A stretch of 64,000 nt of DNA from Onchocerca volvulus (Eukaryota; Nematoda; Chromadorea; Rhabditida; Onchocercidae): the NCBI GenBank assembly GCA_000499405.2, contig HG738137.1, positions 16,603,601 to 16,667,600 on the forward strand, given 5' to 3'. The notes under the pieces were generated by a model. The model saw only the letters and a list, made by a program, of their open reading frames with translations, was not told where the DNA came from and made no database searches. Below are positions 1 to 15,500 of the stretch, in pieces. The position numbers and the translations under genes were made by a program. How positions within the stretch are numbered: position 1 is the stretch's first letter; each line of letters begins with the position of its first letter.

Positions 1-1254
1 CGAAGTAGACTTCCTTCAGGATTGAATAAAATTGAAAATAGAATATTTGAATATTCATTAAAAGCTAAAAGCAGCTTTTAATTTTGCGAGAATACTAAGA
101 AAAGTAATGGTTAGTAGAAAATCGAGAAAAAGGCATTGTGATAGTCTCGACGCCATGAAAATGGAAGGAAACAGAACAGATGTGCGAATATTTAAAATCT
201 AACAAAAGAAAGAATGGAAAAAGAGACAAAGCAATGATTCTCAATTGCATTTCGTCACGAAAACAATATTAAAAAACCTAAAACGCATGAGGATTCAGTA
301 TGCATTATAATAATAATGCCTGCCATCTGCAAATTGAACGCTGAAAATTGATTCGAATTCTGTCAATACTGGTAAAATTCAGGTATTTGATGATTTTTTT
401 CAAGGCATGAATGCAAAATTTGAGAAGCTAAATGCAGCAGTCAACAATCTAACCGTAAGGATTGATTTTAGAAATTCTGGAACGTAAATACCGACCCACA
501 CTCTACAATTCAGTAATTTCTTCTAACTTTTCAATTTCACTTCATAACTATATCTTATGAGTAGTCTTTATGAAAGCAACAAATTTATCAGACAAAAGTT
601 AAATTTATGAAATACTAAAAGCTGCTGCGATATGTTAGATCCACTGCTGAGAAAACTTTGCGTTCACGATTGAAATGTCATCCTTATCATGATAGAGTAA
701 CAATTTCATCAGAAATCTAACTTCCATTCCATCCAAATTCAAGCAGTCATTCTAGTTAAATACAAATTAGGTAATGTTAAATTGGAAATCAAGAATGCTA
801 AAATTTGTTCACTTCTCACATAATTTTGGCTTCATTTCTTTTCTTTCCTTTCTCCGTCTTTTGCAATTACCTCTACCTGGCTACTGATTTTAAATTAGAA
901 TAAAGAAATTTTGGAGACAAAAATGAGACGCAATAGTGTTTGTTTTCTGGTAGAATTCAAAGGCAAAACTTATTTACACGTTTAATATTAAATGATGCTG
1001 CTTAAAGAATTCGGTTTCATGATAATTCAATGAAATGAAGTTAAAAACTAAATTCTTAATTGTTTGCATGGATCTTTTTTTTACAGTTACGCTATCATCT
1101 TCCGAAAGTTTGCATGAATCTGGCACGAAGCTATCTAAGATTTTAATATCATAATGCAATATCAATTTATTAAAATAACACTGGACACATCTGGAAAAGA
1201 AAACATGCTTCGTCATATTGCAAGTAACAGAAAAAACGTTTTTGAATGTTTACT
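1..1254. other. 3' flank of the acetyltransferase gene, no firm gene
   Basis: This stretch lies downstream of the MYST acetyltransferase, past its likely poly(A) signal. It is AT-rich and broken by stops. The only coding-like piece is a possible 72-base plus-strand exon at 383-454, listed separately. A minus-strand open stretch at 974-1216 follows a TTTTCCAG but resembles nothing I know. Confidence 0.5.
383..454 (+). CDS. possible isolated exon, unknown protein
   Basis: An acceptor-like AATTCAG ends at 382 and a donor GTAAGG begins at 455. The 72 bases between them are open and encode 24 residues starting VFDDFFQGMNAKFEKLNAAV, which could form an amphipathic helix. I found no partner exon on either side inside the window, so it could be the edge of a gene to the left or chance. 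The product is not recognised. Confidence 0.2.
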
Positions 1255-1273
1255 TTTTTTTTTTTAAATTTCA

Positions 1274-1279
1274 TTTATT
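1274..1279 (-). terminator. poly(A) signal of the MYST acetyltransferase gene
   Basis: The minus strand reads AATAAA about 52 bases beyond the stop codon at 1331, at the right distance to end the acetyltransferase mRNA. Confidence 0.6.
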
Positions 1280-1330
1280 TTGAGGTTAACGATTGAGCTT
1301 CTTTAGTATGTAATATTTTATATGTAACGA

Positions 1331-5159
<3,829 letters not shown>

Positions 5160-5172
5160 TCAGACGCTGAAA
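5160..5172 (-). promoter_or_regulatory. probable spliced-leader acceptor for the acetyltransferase
   Basis: On the minus strand a run of T leads into TTTCAG, with the AG at 5168-5167. The ATG at 5159 follows after eight bases, and no upstream open reading frame or donor is evident. This is the usual look of an SL1 trans-splice site in nematodes. It also supports 5159 as the true start. Confidence 0.6.
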
Positions 5173-6076
5173 AAAAAAAAAAAACGTTATCTAGAGCTTT
5201 TATTATATGAAAAAATATAATTTCGTAAAAAAGGAGGGAAAATGTTGATACATGAGAAAATTAAATTATATACAGAGATGCGAAAATACTTTTATGAATG
5301 CAAAAAAATCACACAAATATCAAATTCATGAAAAAAGAAAAAGAGAGAAAAAAAAAAAAAAAAAGTGACCATTTTTAAAAGTCCGAAAGAAAAACGTGAC
5401 CTATGCAAAATATTTGCGTAAAAAATGCAAATAAATTAGATCAAAACATCGATTAAAGCAAAGGTATATAACGAATATCATATAGACAGCGTAAAAAACT
5501 ATACAAAAAGAATAAATTACTTTAAAATATCTAATGCATGAAAAAGAAAGATAAAAAATAGCAAACAAAAAAGAAATAAAGTGAATGAAGAAAATTACTT
5601 AATAAAGGGTTTACGTAGAAAATGTAAATTAGGAAAATGAGTACAATGCATCATTCATCCCACCATCTCAGTCAACGTCCGCCATTACCTATACTTTTTA
5701 CCCGGAACAATTTACCGTCCCTCCCGAAAGAAAAAAAATGTTTTCGCATTTTGAGTACGAGCCTATATCGGACCATTCCGAGAAATGTATGAAACAATTT
5801 GCTAAATGTTTATTAAGAATTATGTTCATATCTGATTATCAGTATTCCGGAACCATACTGATTTAAGTTTCCTTCACATTTTTCTTTGCCAATCTCAACT
5901 GATCAAAGAATAACTGTAGAAGTTTGGATTCATCTATGCTATAGTCCTTAACTTATATTTTTCCCAGTTTATCTCAGATAACAAGAATTTCAATTCATTA
6001 AGAGCAAGAGAAGCGGAGAATATATTCGAGATTTGTTTATTTTTCAAGTTAACATTGTTTTTTTGAAGTGAATGAA
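5169..6076. promoter_or_regulatory. divergent intergenic promoter region
   Basis: About 0.9 kb separates two head-to-head genes, the acetyltransferase (minus) and the MICOS subunit (plus). It is A-rich on its left half. I see no recognisable binding site. Candidate leader acceptors for the plus gene are the AG at 6047-6048 (after TTTATTTTTC) and the AG at 6067-6068 (after a T run). Confidence 0.5.
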
Positions 6077-6080
6077 ATGA
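6072..6080 (+). promoter_or_regulatory. two-codon upstream ORF overlapping the MIC26/27 start
   Basis: ATGAAATGA begins five bases before the MICOS start. Its stop TGA overlaps the main ATG at 6077 as ATGA. If the mRNA begins at either candidate acceptor (6048 or 6068), this mini-ORF would be in the leader and could influence initiation. Confidence 0.4.
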
Positions 6081-8987
6081 GTGAAACGTTGGAAAATATC
6101 AAATCTTCCATTGAACGTTGGTGGACAGCAGTCAATGCTGATAAACGACCCAAACCGAATCCAGCACGAATGGTCACAGTTGAGGAAGTAAGTTAACTTG
6201 ATCATATTTTTTCCAAATTAAGATCTCTGTTATTTATTTTATTCTGATTATCTTCTCTTTCTGTGTCTGATTATTTTCATCTTTTCTGATGGTACTTATG
6301 TAATGTACGGTACGGTTGGCAATCTGATGAGTCTCGATTATCAAATCTTTTCCATCGGTTAGATTATCAGTATTTCGAATTGGTAAATCTTATCAGTCAG
6401 TTGTATTATTTTTCTTTTTTGGTTTATTTGAAGCTTTTGGAATATCTGTCTTATGAGAATCGGCACTGTTCAGCTGATATTCATGCAAAGACTGCAGTGA
6501 TTTATTTCAGAACATAATATGTCAGAAGTTTTACAGTTACCGATGTATCCAGATGAGACACCATATTACAAGGAAGTCCAGGAATTACAGATGCCGGTAC
6601 AGAAAGAAATGGCGTTATTACGACAAGCCGCTCTGCAACGCTTTGGAGATTTAGGGGTAAATTTTTCTGTATAGATAGCGATATTTACAATCTATTAACA
6701 GGTGTTAATATTTGACATTTTAAGTGAATGCAGGATGAAACACAAATAGAGTTTGAGGGAAATTGAAGGTAAATTCATGCAAAACTCTATGAACCAAATA
6801 GTAGGATTTTTGTTTAAGCTTTTTCCTACTAATTCATAATGATAATAGAACATGTCGTTTTCACGACTTATCAGATGTTTGTGACTGTCATTTCAATCTT
6901 GCTGCTCGAAATTTTAACTGGAAACACTATGATTCCCATCTTTCACATATATTATCTTTTGAATAATAATGAAATTTTATGGCATTTGATATTAAAAAAT
7001 GAGTATTTTATCGAAAAAATTATAAATAATGAAGAGCTAGAAACATAAAAATGCTACGGAATCCTCAAAGTCCCGTGTACTGCTTCTCTTTTTCTCTTCC
7101 TTTCCAAAGAAAAATATTACTTTTTGATTTGGAATTTTTTAATTTTTTTACTTTTACATATTTAATTCACGTAACTATTATATATGCCAAAATGTTTTAT
7201 AGGAATCTTATCTCAATGTTGAGGAAAAGTCGCGAAAGGTTTTTGATTCTGCTCGAGGTTAGCTTTCTGAACAACATATATGTGCGTTTTTTTATTTCCA
7301 AATCTTAATATATTTCATTAACAGTAACTTCCAAAGATTTTTTTGAGCGAGAAGCTCAGAGGAAAAAATGTATCTAATATGTTGAGGAATTTTTTGTTGA
7401 TTTCATGGTGGATATGAAACAAATCCAGATATTTTCCAACTTTTGCGGAATTGTTTTTAATTGCAGAATTTAGACGATTTCTGCAAGAAGATTATGGAAT
7501 ATTACCAAAAGCCGCTGCTATTACCATTGGCGGTCTTACTGGTTTTTTTCTTGGTATGAAAAAGTTAGTTTCTGATATTGTTGTATTTTGGGGAAATCAA
7601 ATTAGAAATTTTCGAGATGTTAATAATTAATTGCTATGGCCAATATTTTTCTGTTTAATATTTATTTTTGAAATACATTAGACAAAAAATTTAAATATCA
7701 CTTTCAATATAGAATTGCTCAGTTCAACATTAATAAGAATAATGAATGTCACATTTTCCAAATTGATTTTTTAGATCAGTCTTTCGCAGATTTTTATTTT
7801 CTGGAATGGGCTTATTAACAATGACTGCATTTTGCTATCCGTATGAAACAATTGCTATAACTCGCACTGCAATTGAGCATAGTAAAATGACTTGGAATGA
7901 TTTTGTTCGATGTAAGTAAATTTTTCTATGCTTGTTTTTATTGCTAATAACGAATTGTCGTATTGGGTGTCAAATATTATGATAGGTGATCTGGTCCTAG
8001 ATGATAAGCTTCATTTTTATATTTCAAACAATTATATGTTCATACAGTGAAGATTTTATTTTGTCTTAGAAATAATTAGAACACTGGAATCGATACAAAT
8101 CGCAAGAAAGTGAATTGTGGAACAACGCTTATTGTAGTGTATTTGCTTTTTGCTGCTTCCCAAAATGATTGTTTGCTTAGCGAGAGATAGACATTTAAAA
8201 TTTTTTTATTTCAAAAAATTCCCTTGTTTCTCCAGACCTTTGAAATGGTCTGACAAACAGGATCTCTTCTAAGATAATAGTGACATTTGCCATCACAAAG
8301 GAATATTTCGCTAAATATGTTTGGTACTTTATGTAGTATTTACCTTTGTATTTATTATAAGCTTTTACACAGATAAGGTATATAGCAGATGCTATAAATG
8401 TTGAGGAGAATAACATATTAAATATGATTATATATTACTTCATGAAAGTTTTCTTTTTGGTTTTGTTTACTTAAAAAAAAAAAAAAAAAAAAACACTCAG
8501 AAAAAGCAATTTTTGTTGATATCAAAGACAAATAATGCAAACCCCAAAAAAATAACCAAAAAAAAAAGAAAAGAAACATCTGCGAAAAAAGAAATTGACT
8601 GACGACTTTAATTTAAAAAAGAAGAAAAAAACTTAATTGGTTTAATGGACTTTTTTTGTGTATTGTTGTTTTTGATTTGGAGGTTTTTTTAAACGGGATG
8701 GGTATAGTTATCTTTTTCTTTGTCGATTTTCGTTTCTTTTAAAAACTTTTTTGTTGCCTATTTTGTTTTGTTTTTTTGTTTTTTTTTGTTTTATGGTTCA
8801 AGTTTTTTTGACTTAGAAGGCCAAATTACAAAAATATTTCGTTTAATTAAGCTACTGGTTAAGAGTGTTTTTTTGGTCGATTATTGTCAAATATCTTTAA
8901 TAAAATTCATTATTTTCAGCACCCGAACCTCCCATATATTCTCCTTCTCGAGCAAATGAATCTTCGGCCTCCGATTCAAAACAATAA
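6077..8987 (+). CDS. moma-1: MICOS complex subunit MIC26/MIC27 (apolipoprotein O family)
   Basis: Predicted 195-residue inner-membrane protein of the MICOS complex, which holds crista junctions in mitochondria. Exons: 6077-6187, 6537-6656, 7203-7257, 7467-7563, 7775-7911, 8920-8987; frame is kept throughout. The ApoO-type core includes FRRFLQEDYGILPKAAAITI, followed by a glycine-rich membrane segment (residues about 109-126, IGGLTGFFLG). A short basic loop (KKSVFRR) leads to a second membrane segment (about 134-150, SGMGLLTMTAFCYP). Two membrane spans around a basic turn match the family, as does the size of about 200 residues. The C-terminal tail is short and Ser/Pro-rich. There is no clear cleavable mitochondrial presequence. 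The last intron is about 1 kb and holds long A/T tracts. MIC26 and MIC27 cannot be told apart here; the worm symbol is given by family analogy. Confidence 0.78.
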
Positions 8988-9135
8988 ATCAGGAAATTAA
9001 ATAGCTAATATATTCACGCGATGATTTTTAAAATCATTGTTATAGGTCAAAATGAGTGAACTTAGAATGCCATTATGACGTTGATTGTTTAGGATCATTA
9101 AATTGTATTTTCATTACCTATAACCTGTATTGATG

Positions 9136-9141
9136 AATAAA
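9136..9141 (+). terminator. poly(A) signal of the MICOS gene
   Basis: AATAAA lies about 150 bases after the stop at 8985-8987. Another AATAAA overlaps the stop codon itself (8983-8988) but would leave almost no 3' UTR. Confidence 0.45.
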
Positions 9142-9554
9142 TTAATTTCTTTTTCGAGATTTCAATTTTCAAATTAGGTTACGGCGAATAAATTTATACG
9201 TTTCATTCCTTTTTATGTCTAAAACATTTTCGAACTAAAACATTACTGAAAAGATTTTCTTAAGACATTATAAAAATTAACAGTGAGAATAAATTTGTGT
9301 ATGTACATATTATTTAATTTTTATACATTCGTTAATAAATTGAAAACTAGAGTAGTATTTTTGTCATCATAATACCCCATAGAAGAAAAACACAACAGCG
9401 TATTTCTAGGGCACATCATTCGTTTGCTAGAAAGGTCAACAAATGCGGAATATGTTCCCTTCTATGCTTTAAGTATTTCATACGAAAAGTTAACCGGTGG
9501 ATGAATTAAACAGAGCAACATCAATTAAACATTAATTAATGTCGAAAGTCTCCA

Positions 9555-9755
9555 CTATTCAAGCGATCTTTCATTATCTAATGGTTGATTTACAGTTATA
9601 CTATCATTATTATCGGAAGAAACACCGGTAAATGAATAATCGCGAAGAATATGCGGAAAAAAAACTAAATTTCTTGCAAATCTTTTTCTTTCGAATGCGG
9701 CAAATTTATTGGTATGCAATTCAAACAAGAAAGAATTTAGAGGCATCTCTGGTGC
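9555..9755 (-). CDS. possible terminal exon, perhaps an alternative tail
   Basis: After an acceptor GTGTTAG, 201 open bases in phase 0 run to a TAA at 9555 and encode 66 residues beginning APEMPLNSFLFELHTNKF. The piece has mixed codons and an acidic end (SSDNNDS), unlike surrounding low-complexity ORFs. No partner exon was found nearby. It could join in frame to the ZP-protein last exon through a GTCTGT donor inside that exon, giving a longer cytoplasmic tail. That link is speculative. No known domain is recognised. Confidence 0.25.
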   Translation of the reverse strand, partial: APEMPLNSFLFELHTNKFAAFERKRFARNLVFFPHILRDYSFTGVSSDNNDSITVNQPLDNERSLE

Positions 9756-10049
9756 CTAACACAAATTTATCAAGAAATAAAGACAAATTTTCACTTGCAT
9801 CTGAACTATAATTATCCGGAAAATCAATATGATACTTGGTACACCTAAACGAATCTTACGATTCAGGGATTTTAAATCCAAAATTTTCTTTGAGGAGCAA
9901 AGTTTTTATTTGGAAATCGTTGGAGAATCAACAAAAAAAAAGAATAAAATAAAGTTTTTTTTCTTAGAAATACTCAAATATTTCATGCAATAAAATAGAG
10001 AGAGCGAACATAGTGGAATAGGTAGATAATTGTTAGATGCAAGTGAATA

Positions 10050-10081
<32 letters not shown>

Positions 10082-11736
10082 TTGAGAAAGCATTTGGAAG
10101 TGTGGATATTTATCAAAAAAATCAACCAATTAATAATAAATATATTAAAGGAGCGATGTCATCTCTAAATTATCACTTAGTAATATATTCCAGAGAAATC
10201 TTCTTTAAACAATTATATATATAAATGTATTAAATGTATTGATTGAACATAAAAAACAAATATTGATTCGAAAAAAAAAAAAGAAAAAACCTAAATAACC
10301 CGTTGGACGGGCACGTTTTCTTAACATAAAGAAATAAACAAGGAAAAATTAAGCGTAGAAAAACGGATAATCTTAGCAGCAAAGGGCAAGCACAATGACT
10401 AAGATATCCTGGAATGCCAATAGTTCGGGTGATTTTTTTTTTACACATTGAACCCCCTATAATGATGATAACGATTATCATGTTGTCAAATAAAAACAGG
10501 CAATTATTGATAAAATGAAATTTTTTCTTTTTACTATGAAATTTTGACAGAAAATTTACAAAGTAACTCCCGACCACAACTTCCGAAATTTCAAATGGTT
10601 GGATATTTGAAAATTTCAACAGATATTAAAAAAAGATGCATTGAAATGATCTATCAGTGTACAAGCCCGTATGAAATGCAAGTTTATCCAATAGTAAACA
10701 GAAATTCTCCCACATAAGCAAAATACCGGGAAGCAATATGAATTGATCAACATCACTTAAAAGTAAATGCAAAAAAAGAGAAAGAGAAAAAGAAAATCAA
10801 AAAAAAAAACTATGCAATATTTAAAAGTTGAAACAAATGAAAACAGAAATTTGATAAATTTTCACATATAATAAAAATCACGATAAATCAACAAAAAATT
10901 GATCTTTGCTTAACCTAAAAGTTGAAGAAATATGCACGAGAAAAGATAAGAGCTTAATTAGGGATCAAACTAATCAGCTTTTATGAAATTTAGATTATAA
11001 TAAAAATTTCATTCAAACAATTTCAAGCAAAAAAGAAAAAAAAAATGAAAATGAACACATGGAAGAGAAAAATATGGCAGGATCTAGCAACAGTACTGTA
11101 TATTATTCATATTACTTGCTTCCAATTTCATAATAAACAAAAAAAATAAAATGCTGAAAGAACGGCGTATTTATAAGATGATAAAGGGTCTCAAATTATG
11201 AACTAATTTTATTTCATTTTTAATTATTTTGTAATCTAATAAAATACTACAGATAAGTCACTAATGAATAATGATGAAGTACTATTTCAAAAGATCTATC
11301 AAGGAAAGCAAAAGTGACCCCATTTAAGTTCGTTCGTTGAGACAGATGATAAACAATGTCCGATAATTTCAATCCCAATTTCATTTCAATTTCCTTGTAA
11401 TTTCAATTTTAGCGACAGTAGAATTGAATTAGAGGAAATGAAGATATACGAGAATGAAGGATGAATGTTTCGAGAAAATGTTTACTCAAAAAGAGCAATC
11501 CTACCATAACTAGAATTAAAGGATATACTATCAAATACTACTCAGATCCCGAAAAATTATATTAATTTCTAACAAAATCGCCTTACAGTGAAAAATAAAC
11601 TAAGAGAACGACGGAAAAAAAGTGTCGAATTTTAGTAATGAATTATATTAATGTGATCATCCAAGCTAAATCTTGAACTGAAGAAGTTCAAATTATGCCA
11701 TTCATTTCATACCAGACAATTTCTTTTCTCGCTACA

Positions 11737-11759
11737 TTATTTATTATTATTATTATTAG

Positions 11760-11824
<65 letters not shown>

Positions 11825-11853
11825 TATTATTATTACTATTATTATTATTATTA
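11737..11853. repeat. TTA trinucleotide microsatellite
   Basis: About 115 bases of nearly pure (TTA)n with a few interruptions. It opens a tyrosine-rich frame on the plus strand that is an artefact of the repeat. Confidence 0.95.
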
Positions 11854-12586
11854 GATTTGAACAGGACAATTTTACTTATGTTACATAATTACAGTATGAC
11901 GAAAAGTCAAACTAACTATAGCACCGAATTTGACTGAAAATGTCAAATGTGAGAAAAGCGACAAATTTTAGAATTTTTACTCTTATTAATTTTCCCGTTT
12001 TCAAACTAAATAGGCGGAAAAAAGTTCATAAATAAAGTTCGTAAGTAAACAAATAAAAAAAAAAAAGGACTAGTGATAAAGGAGAAAGTATTCTATTGTT
12101 CAACGAATCAAATTAATAAGCACTATTCAAGAAAAAAGGAAAAAAAAATTCTCACTATCCATAACAAATTTTTGATTGTATTTTGTAAATAAGAAATGAA
12201 AAACTAAATTCAAACATAAAAATATATCCAGCAACAAAAAGAATGAAAACTTTTTTTTTTTTAAAAACAAATAAATGAAATTTATTTCCTGAGTAATTAC
12301 ATGTCACATGTTGGATAGGATGTGACAATTCTTTGCTTTTTGAGTTCTTTTTTTTTTTTTTTTTTTTAATGACATCATCATTTTCATTGAAGAGAAAAAC
12401 AAAATATATATAAATGGTTGCAGTAGTGATTTCTATTTTACTAGATTTGATAAATTGAGAATATTTCTTCGCTTTTTTTTTTTTTTTTTTTGAGGATTAT
12501 CCAACTTCATAAGAAATCTGGTTATAATCTAATTAGCGTAATTAATAATACTACTATTTTATTATTACTATTTTATAGTGTGACAA

Positions 12587-15500
12587 TTATTGAGGTGGTC
12601 GGTCACAGACCAATCGTTCTCGTTCCGCTATTGCCGCACTACATGTGGTCATAAATGCGTTGGCATTATTTAACGGCCGAATAATTGAATCTCGATAAAC
12701 TGCATTTAACGGCATACCACGTCTATTCCGATCCGCACATCGAATCTTTCTTAACGGATCTATAAAATTATTCATAATTTTTCATAAAAATAATTATTTG
12801 TAGAATTTAAATTTTATTGATAAAAATTCAATAAATTAGAATTACGAATAAATTGCAGCGCTTTCAGAAAAAAAAAAAAAAAACCAGAATTTTTTGAAAA
12901 ATTGGAAAAGTAGCAAATTTTGCAATAGATTCTATAAAACTATAGATTTTAGCAATATATTTATTGATGATCTAGAATGTGATGTATTTTCAAGTATATT
13001 AGAAAGTAAGGAAAATAAATCCTAAAACTATTACCATCGTTCGAATTAAATTTTTAGATCTAATCTCTTGATTATTATCAAATAATAAGGAATCAATTGA
13101 CACTCTCTATTAAATAAAATGAACCAGAAATTTACAATCATGCTACAATAAAATACTAGGAAGATTTTTCTAGGAAATTAGTTGCGATATTTAGACTATT
13201 TTCACTTATTTCAGTTGTTAAACTTAATGTAAATACTCAAGTCTCTTATCATTTACTCAAATAGTTACTTGAGCCGATTAAATGAGTACTTTTTATCATC
13301 ACTTAATTGAACTAATAGTGATTCATTAGAACAAAATATTTCAAACAAAATTCGAAATGGTATCATTTTTTTTTTTTTGAAACTAAACTAAAGTGAGCAA
13401 AAAAAAAGGACTTTGTTTACCAAATAGCTATTTTCGCCGACTATGAAATTCCAAACACTGCTGATTAGCTTTCTAATGTTTTTTTTTTAATTTTTTAAAT
13501 ATGCAAGACTACTCATTTTTATCATATAAACAAAGAACTTGAAAAAGAAAAAAAACAATTCTCGCAGATGTGCTGCATAAATCTACTTAGATATCAAAAG
13601 AATATCCAACTGAGTTGATATATTTACCTGTTCTGTTATGGATGAACCATAAAGTCGCTACAAATGCGACTCCAAAAGCAAATGATATAATAACGATTAC
13701 AATGACAATGTAAATTGGGATACCATCTAAATGACATTCTTCTTTTTTTAATGCTTTTTCAACTGCTACGGCACATACTTTTGCACATTTTGAATCTAAA
13801 AATGAGTCATTACCACAATATTAATGGTATAAAAAATAAAATTTAATCATAAAAAACTTTTTATATAAAATTTAAGAAATTTTGAAGATGTTAAAAATTT
13901 TCAATTTCAAATTTCTATATGAAAATGGAAATTTACCGTATGCAACATTAACAAGATTATCATCATTTTCAGCAACTAATTCATCAGAAATTGATGATTC
14001 ATCATTATCCAATGATGGTTCACTAGCATTTTCCAGAAGAATACGGATCGTAGAACTTGAAGTAACTGTTATTGCCCGTTGTAAGTAAGGCTCGATCCAA
14101 ATCGGCAAATGCCGTTTCTCACCGGATATCGGTAAACAAAACGATGCTTGTGGACACTGTAATACTATAGATTTAATAAAAAATTGAGATAAACTGCTAG
14201 TTTTTCTTAATTTCAATTCTAACCGCTTAAAACTTAAAGATGAGTTCATAAAATGAGGGAAACAATATCTTTCATTTAATTTAAGTTGATAATTATATAA
14301 TTATATTTAATTTACACATTTATGCTATTATTAAAAAATTTGCTGCTATAGTAAAGTTGATTATATCATAATTGATAACTTTGACTTATTATTCCAAATA
14401 TAACATTCATATTATAGCAACATTTCTTCATCTTTTTTCTTAGCAATTTTAAACATGTATAAAAAGTATAAACTAATCAAAATAATAAGAAAAATCATAA
14501 AGAAAATTATTGCATATTTATCAGAAATTTTACAATGATATCCACTTATGATAAATGGTAACGAAAATTAAAATCTCTAACTGCATCAAATATAAAACTT
14601 ATCTATCTTGATGAAAATATAGCACAATAAAATATTGCAATTTGTAAATATTACAGATCATAGCTACCACAATATGGTAAACATTCCGGATGGGGTTTAT
14701 AGAAATGTGAAATGTATACCGTCTATATGAAATGATAAATTAGAAAACACCACAATCATCGTTTAAGATCGAACTTACAATAATCAAACTGAATGTATAC
14801 GATGAAACTGCAAAAAAAAAAAAAAAAAAAAGTGACCTCGCTTTTCATTATATCAAAGAAAAGCCGACTGTTCGGAAATTTATTGGAGAAAAAAAAAAAA
14901 ACATAGTAGCCTATCCATTATTTCCAAAAAAAAGAAAAAAAAAATTCAAACCTTTTCTCTAATAAACTGATAAATTAAGTGAAAAAATATGCTGAATGGC
15001 AATTAATAACAAGGCAATTAATAATTAATAATAACAAGTAAAAAAAATATATAAATACCTAATATTAAGGGAAATGATTTCTGAATTCATCTGAAAATGT
15101 ATATTCTCTTTTCAAGATATATTCTTCAAAGGTATCATCTACACTATTCATCTGTCTTCTCATCCGTGAATGATAATAAAAACTCAAACAGAAAACTGTC
15201 ATAAAAGTAGACTAAATACTTGAAAAGTATTCAAGCACCTATCTGTCGCTAACACATCCGGTAAATGCCAAACTACCTTGAATCTCTCTATTAAAATGTA
15301 TTCGTCCTTGAAGGATACTAGACAAGTGCAATACTGGAGTTATCAATTCTGAAAGACGAGATCTTTTTTTCAAAAAAAAAAAACAGAATTTTAAGACTTC
15401 CAAGACTGAGACCGTACCGATTAGCGACACCCTAAAAAATTTGCAAAGAAAAGAAAAGTGATAATTACAAAAAATTATCTCATTTTTTTAAAAAAATTTT

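Larger units (their letters stand above)
9142..12586. other. intergenic region with A/T tracts
   Basis: No solid gene is visible. The region contains homopolymers up to about 20 bases, the TTA microsatellite at 11737-11853 and one plausible terminal exon at 9555-9755 (separate entry). A minus-strand open stretch at 10230-10619 is low-complexity and lacks splice support. Confidence 0.5.

Noticed and set aside
974..1216. Minus-strand open stretch with a TTTTCCAG and two Cys (CVQCYF)
   Set aside because: It lies beyond the acetyltransferase poly(A) signal, has no partner exon and matches nothing I know.
10230..10619. 129-codon minus-strand open frame
   Set aside because: It is built from A/T tracts and hydrophobic low-complexity sequence. 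No start context, acceptor or motif supports it.
11695..11937. Open frame with a long tyrosine and leucine run
   Set aside because: It is simply the translation of the TTA microsatellite.
14660..14730. Cys-containing piece HFYKPHPECLPYCGSYD inside the large ZP intron
   Set aside because: It could join the upstream exon in phase but cannot reach the next exon in frame. Skipping it gives the expected ZP-C continuation CPQASFC.
15239..15430. 63-codon minus-strand open frame in the same ZP intron
   Set aside because: The only acceptor nearby (TCTTTCAG) puts it out of phase with the exon before.
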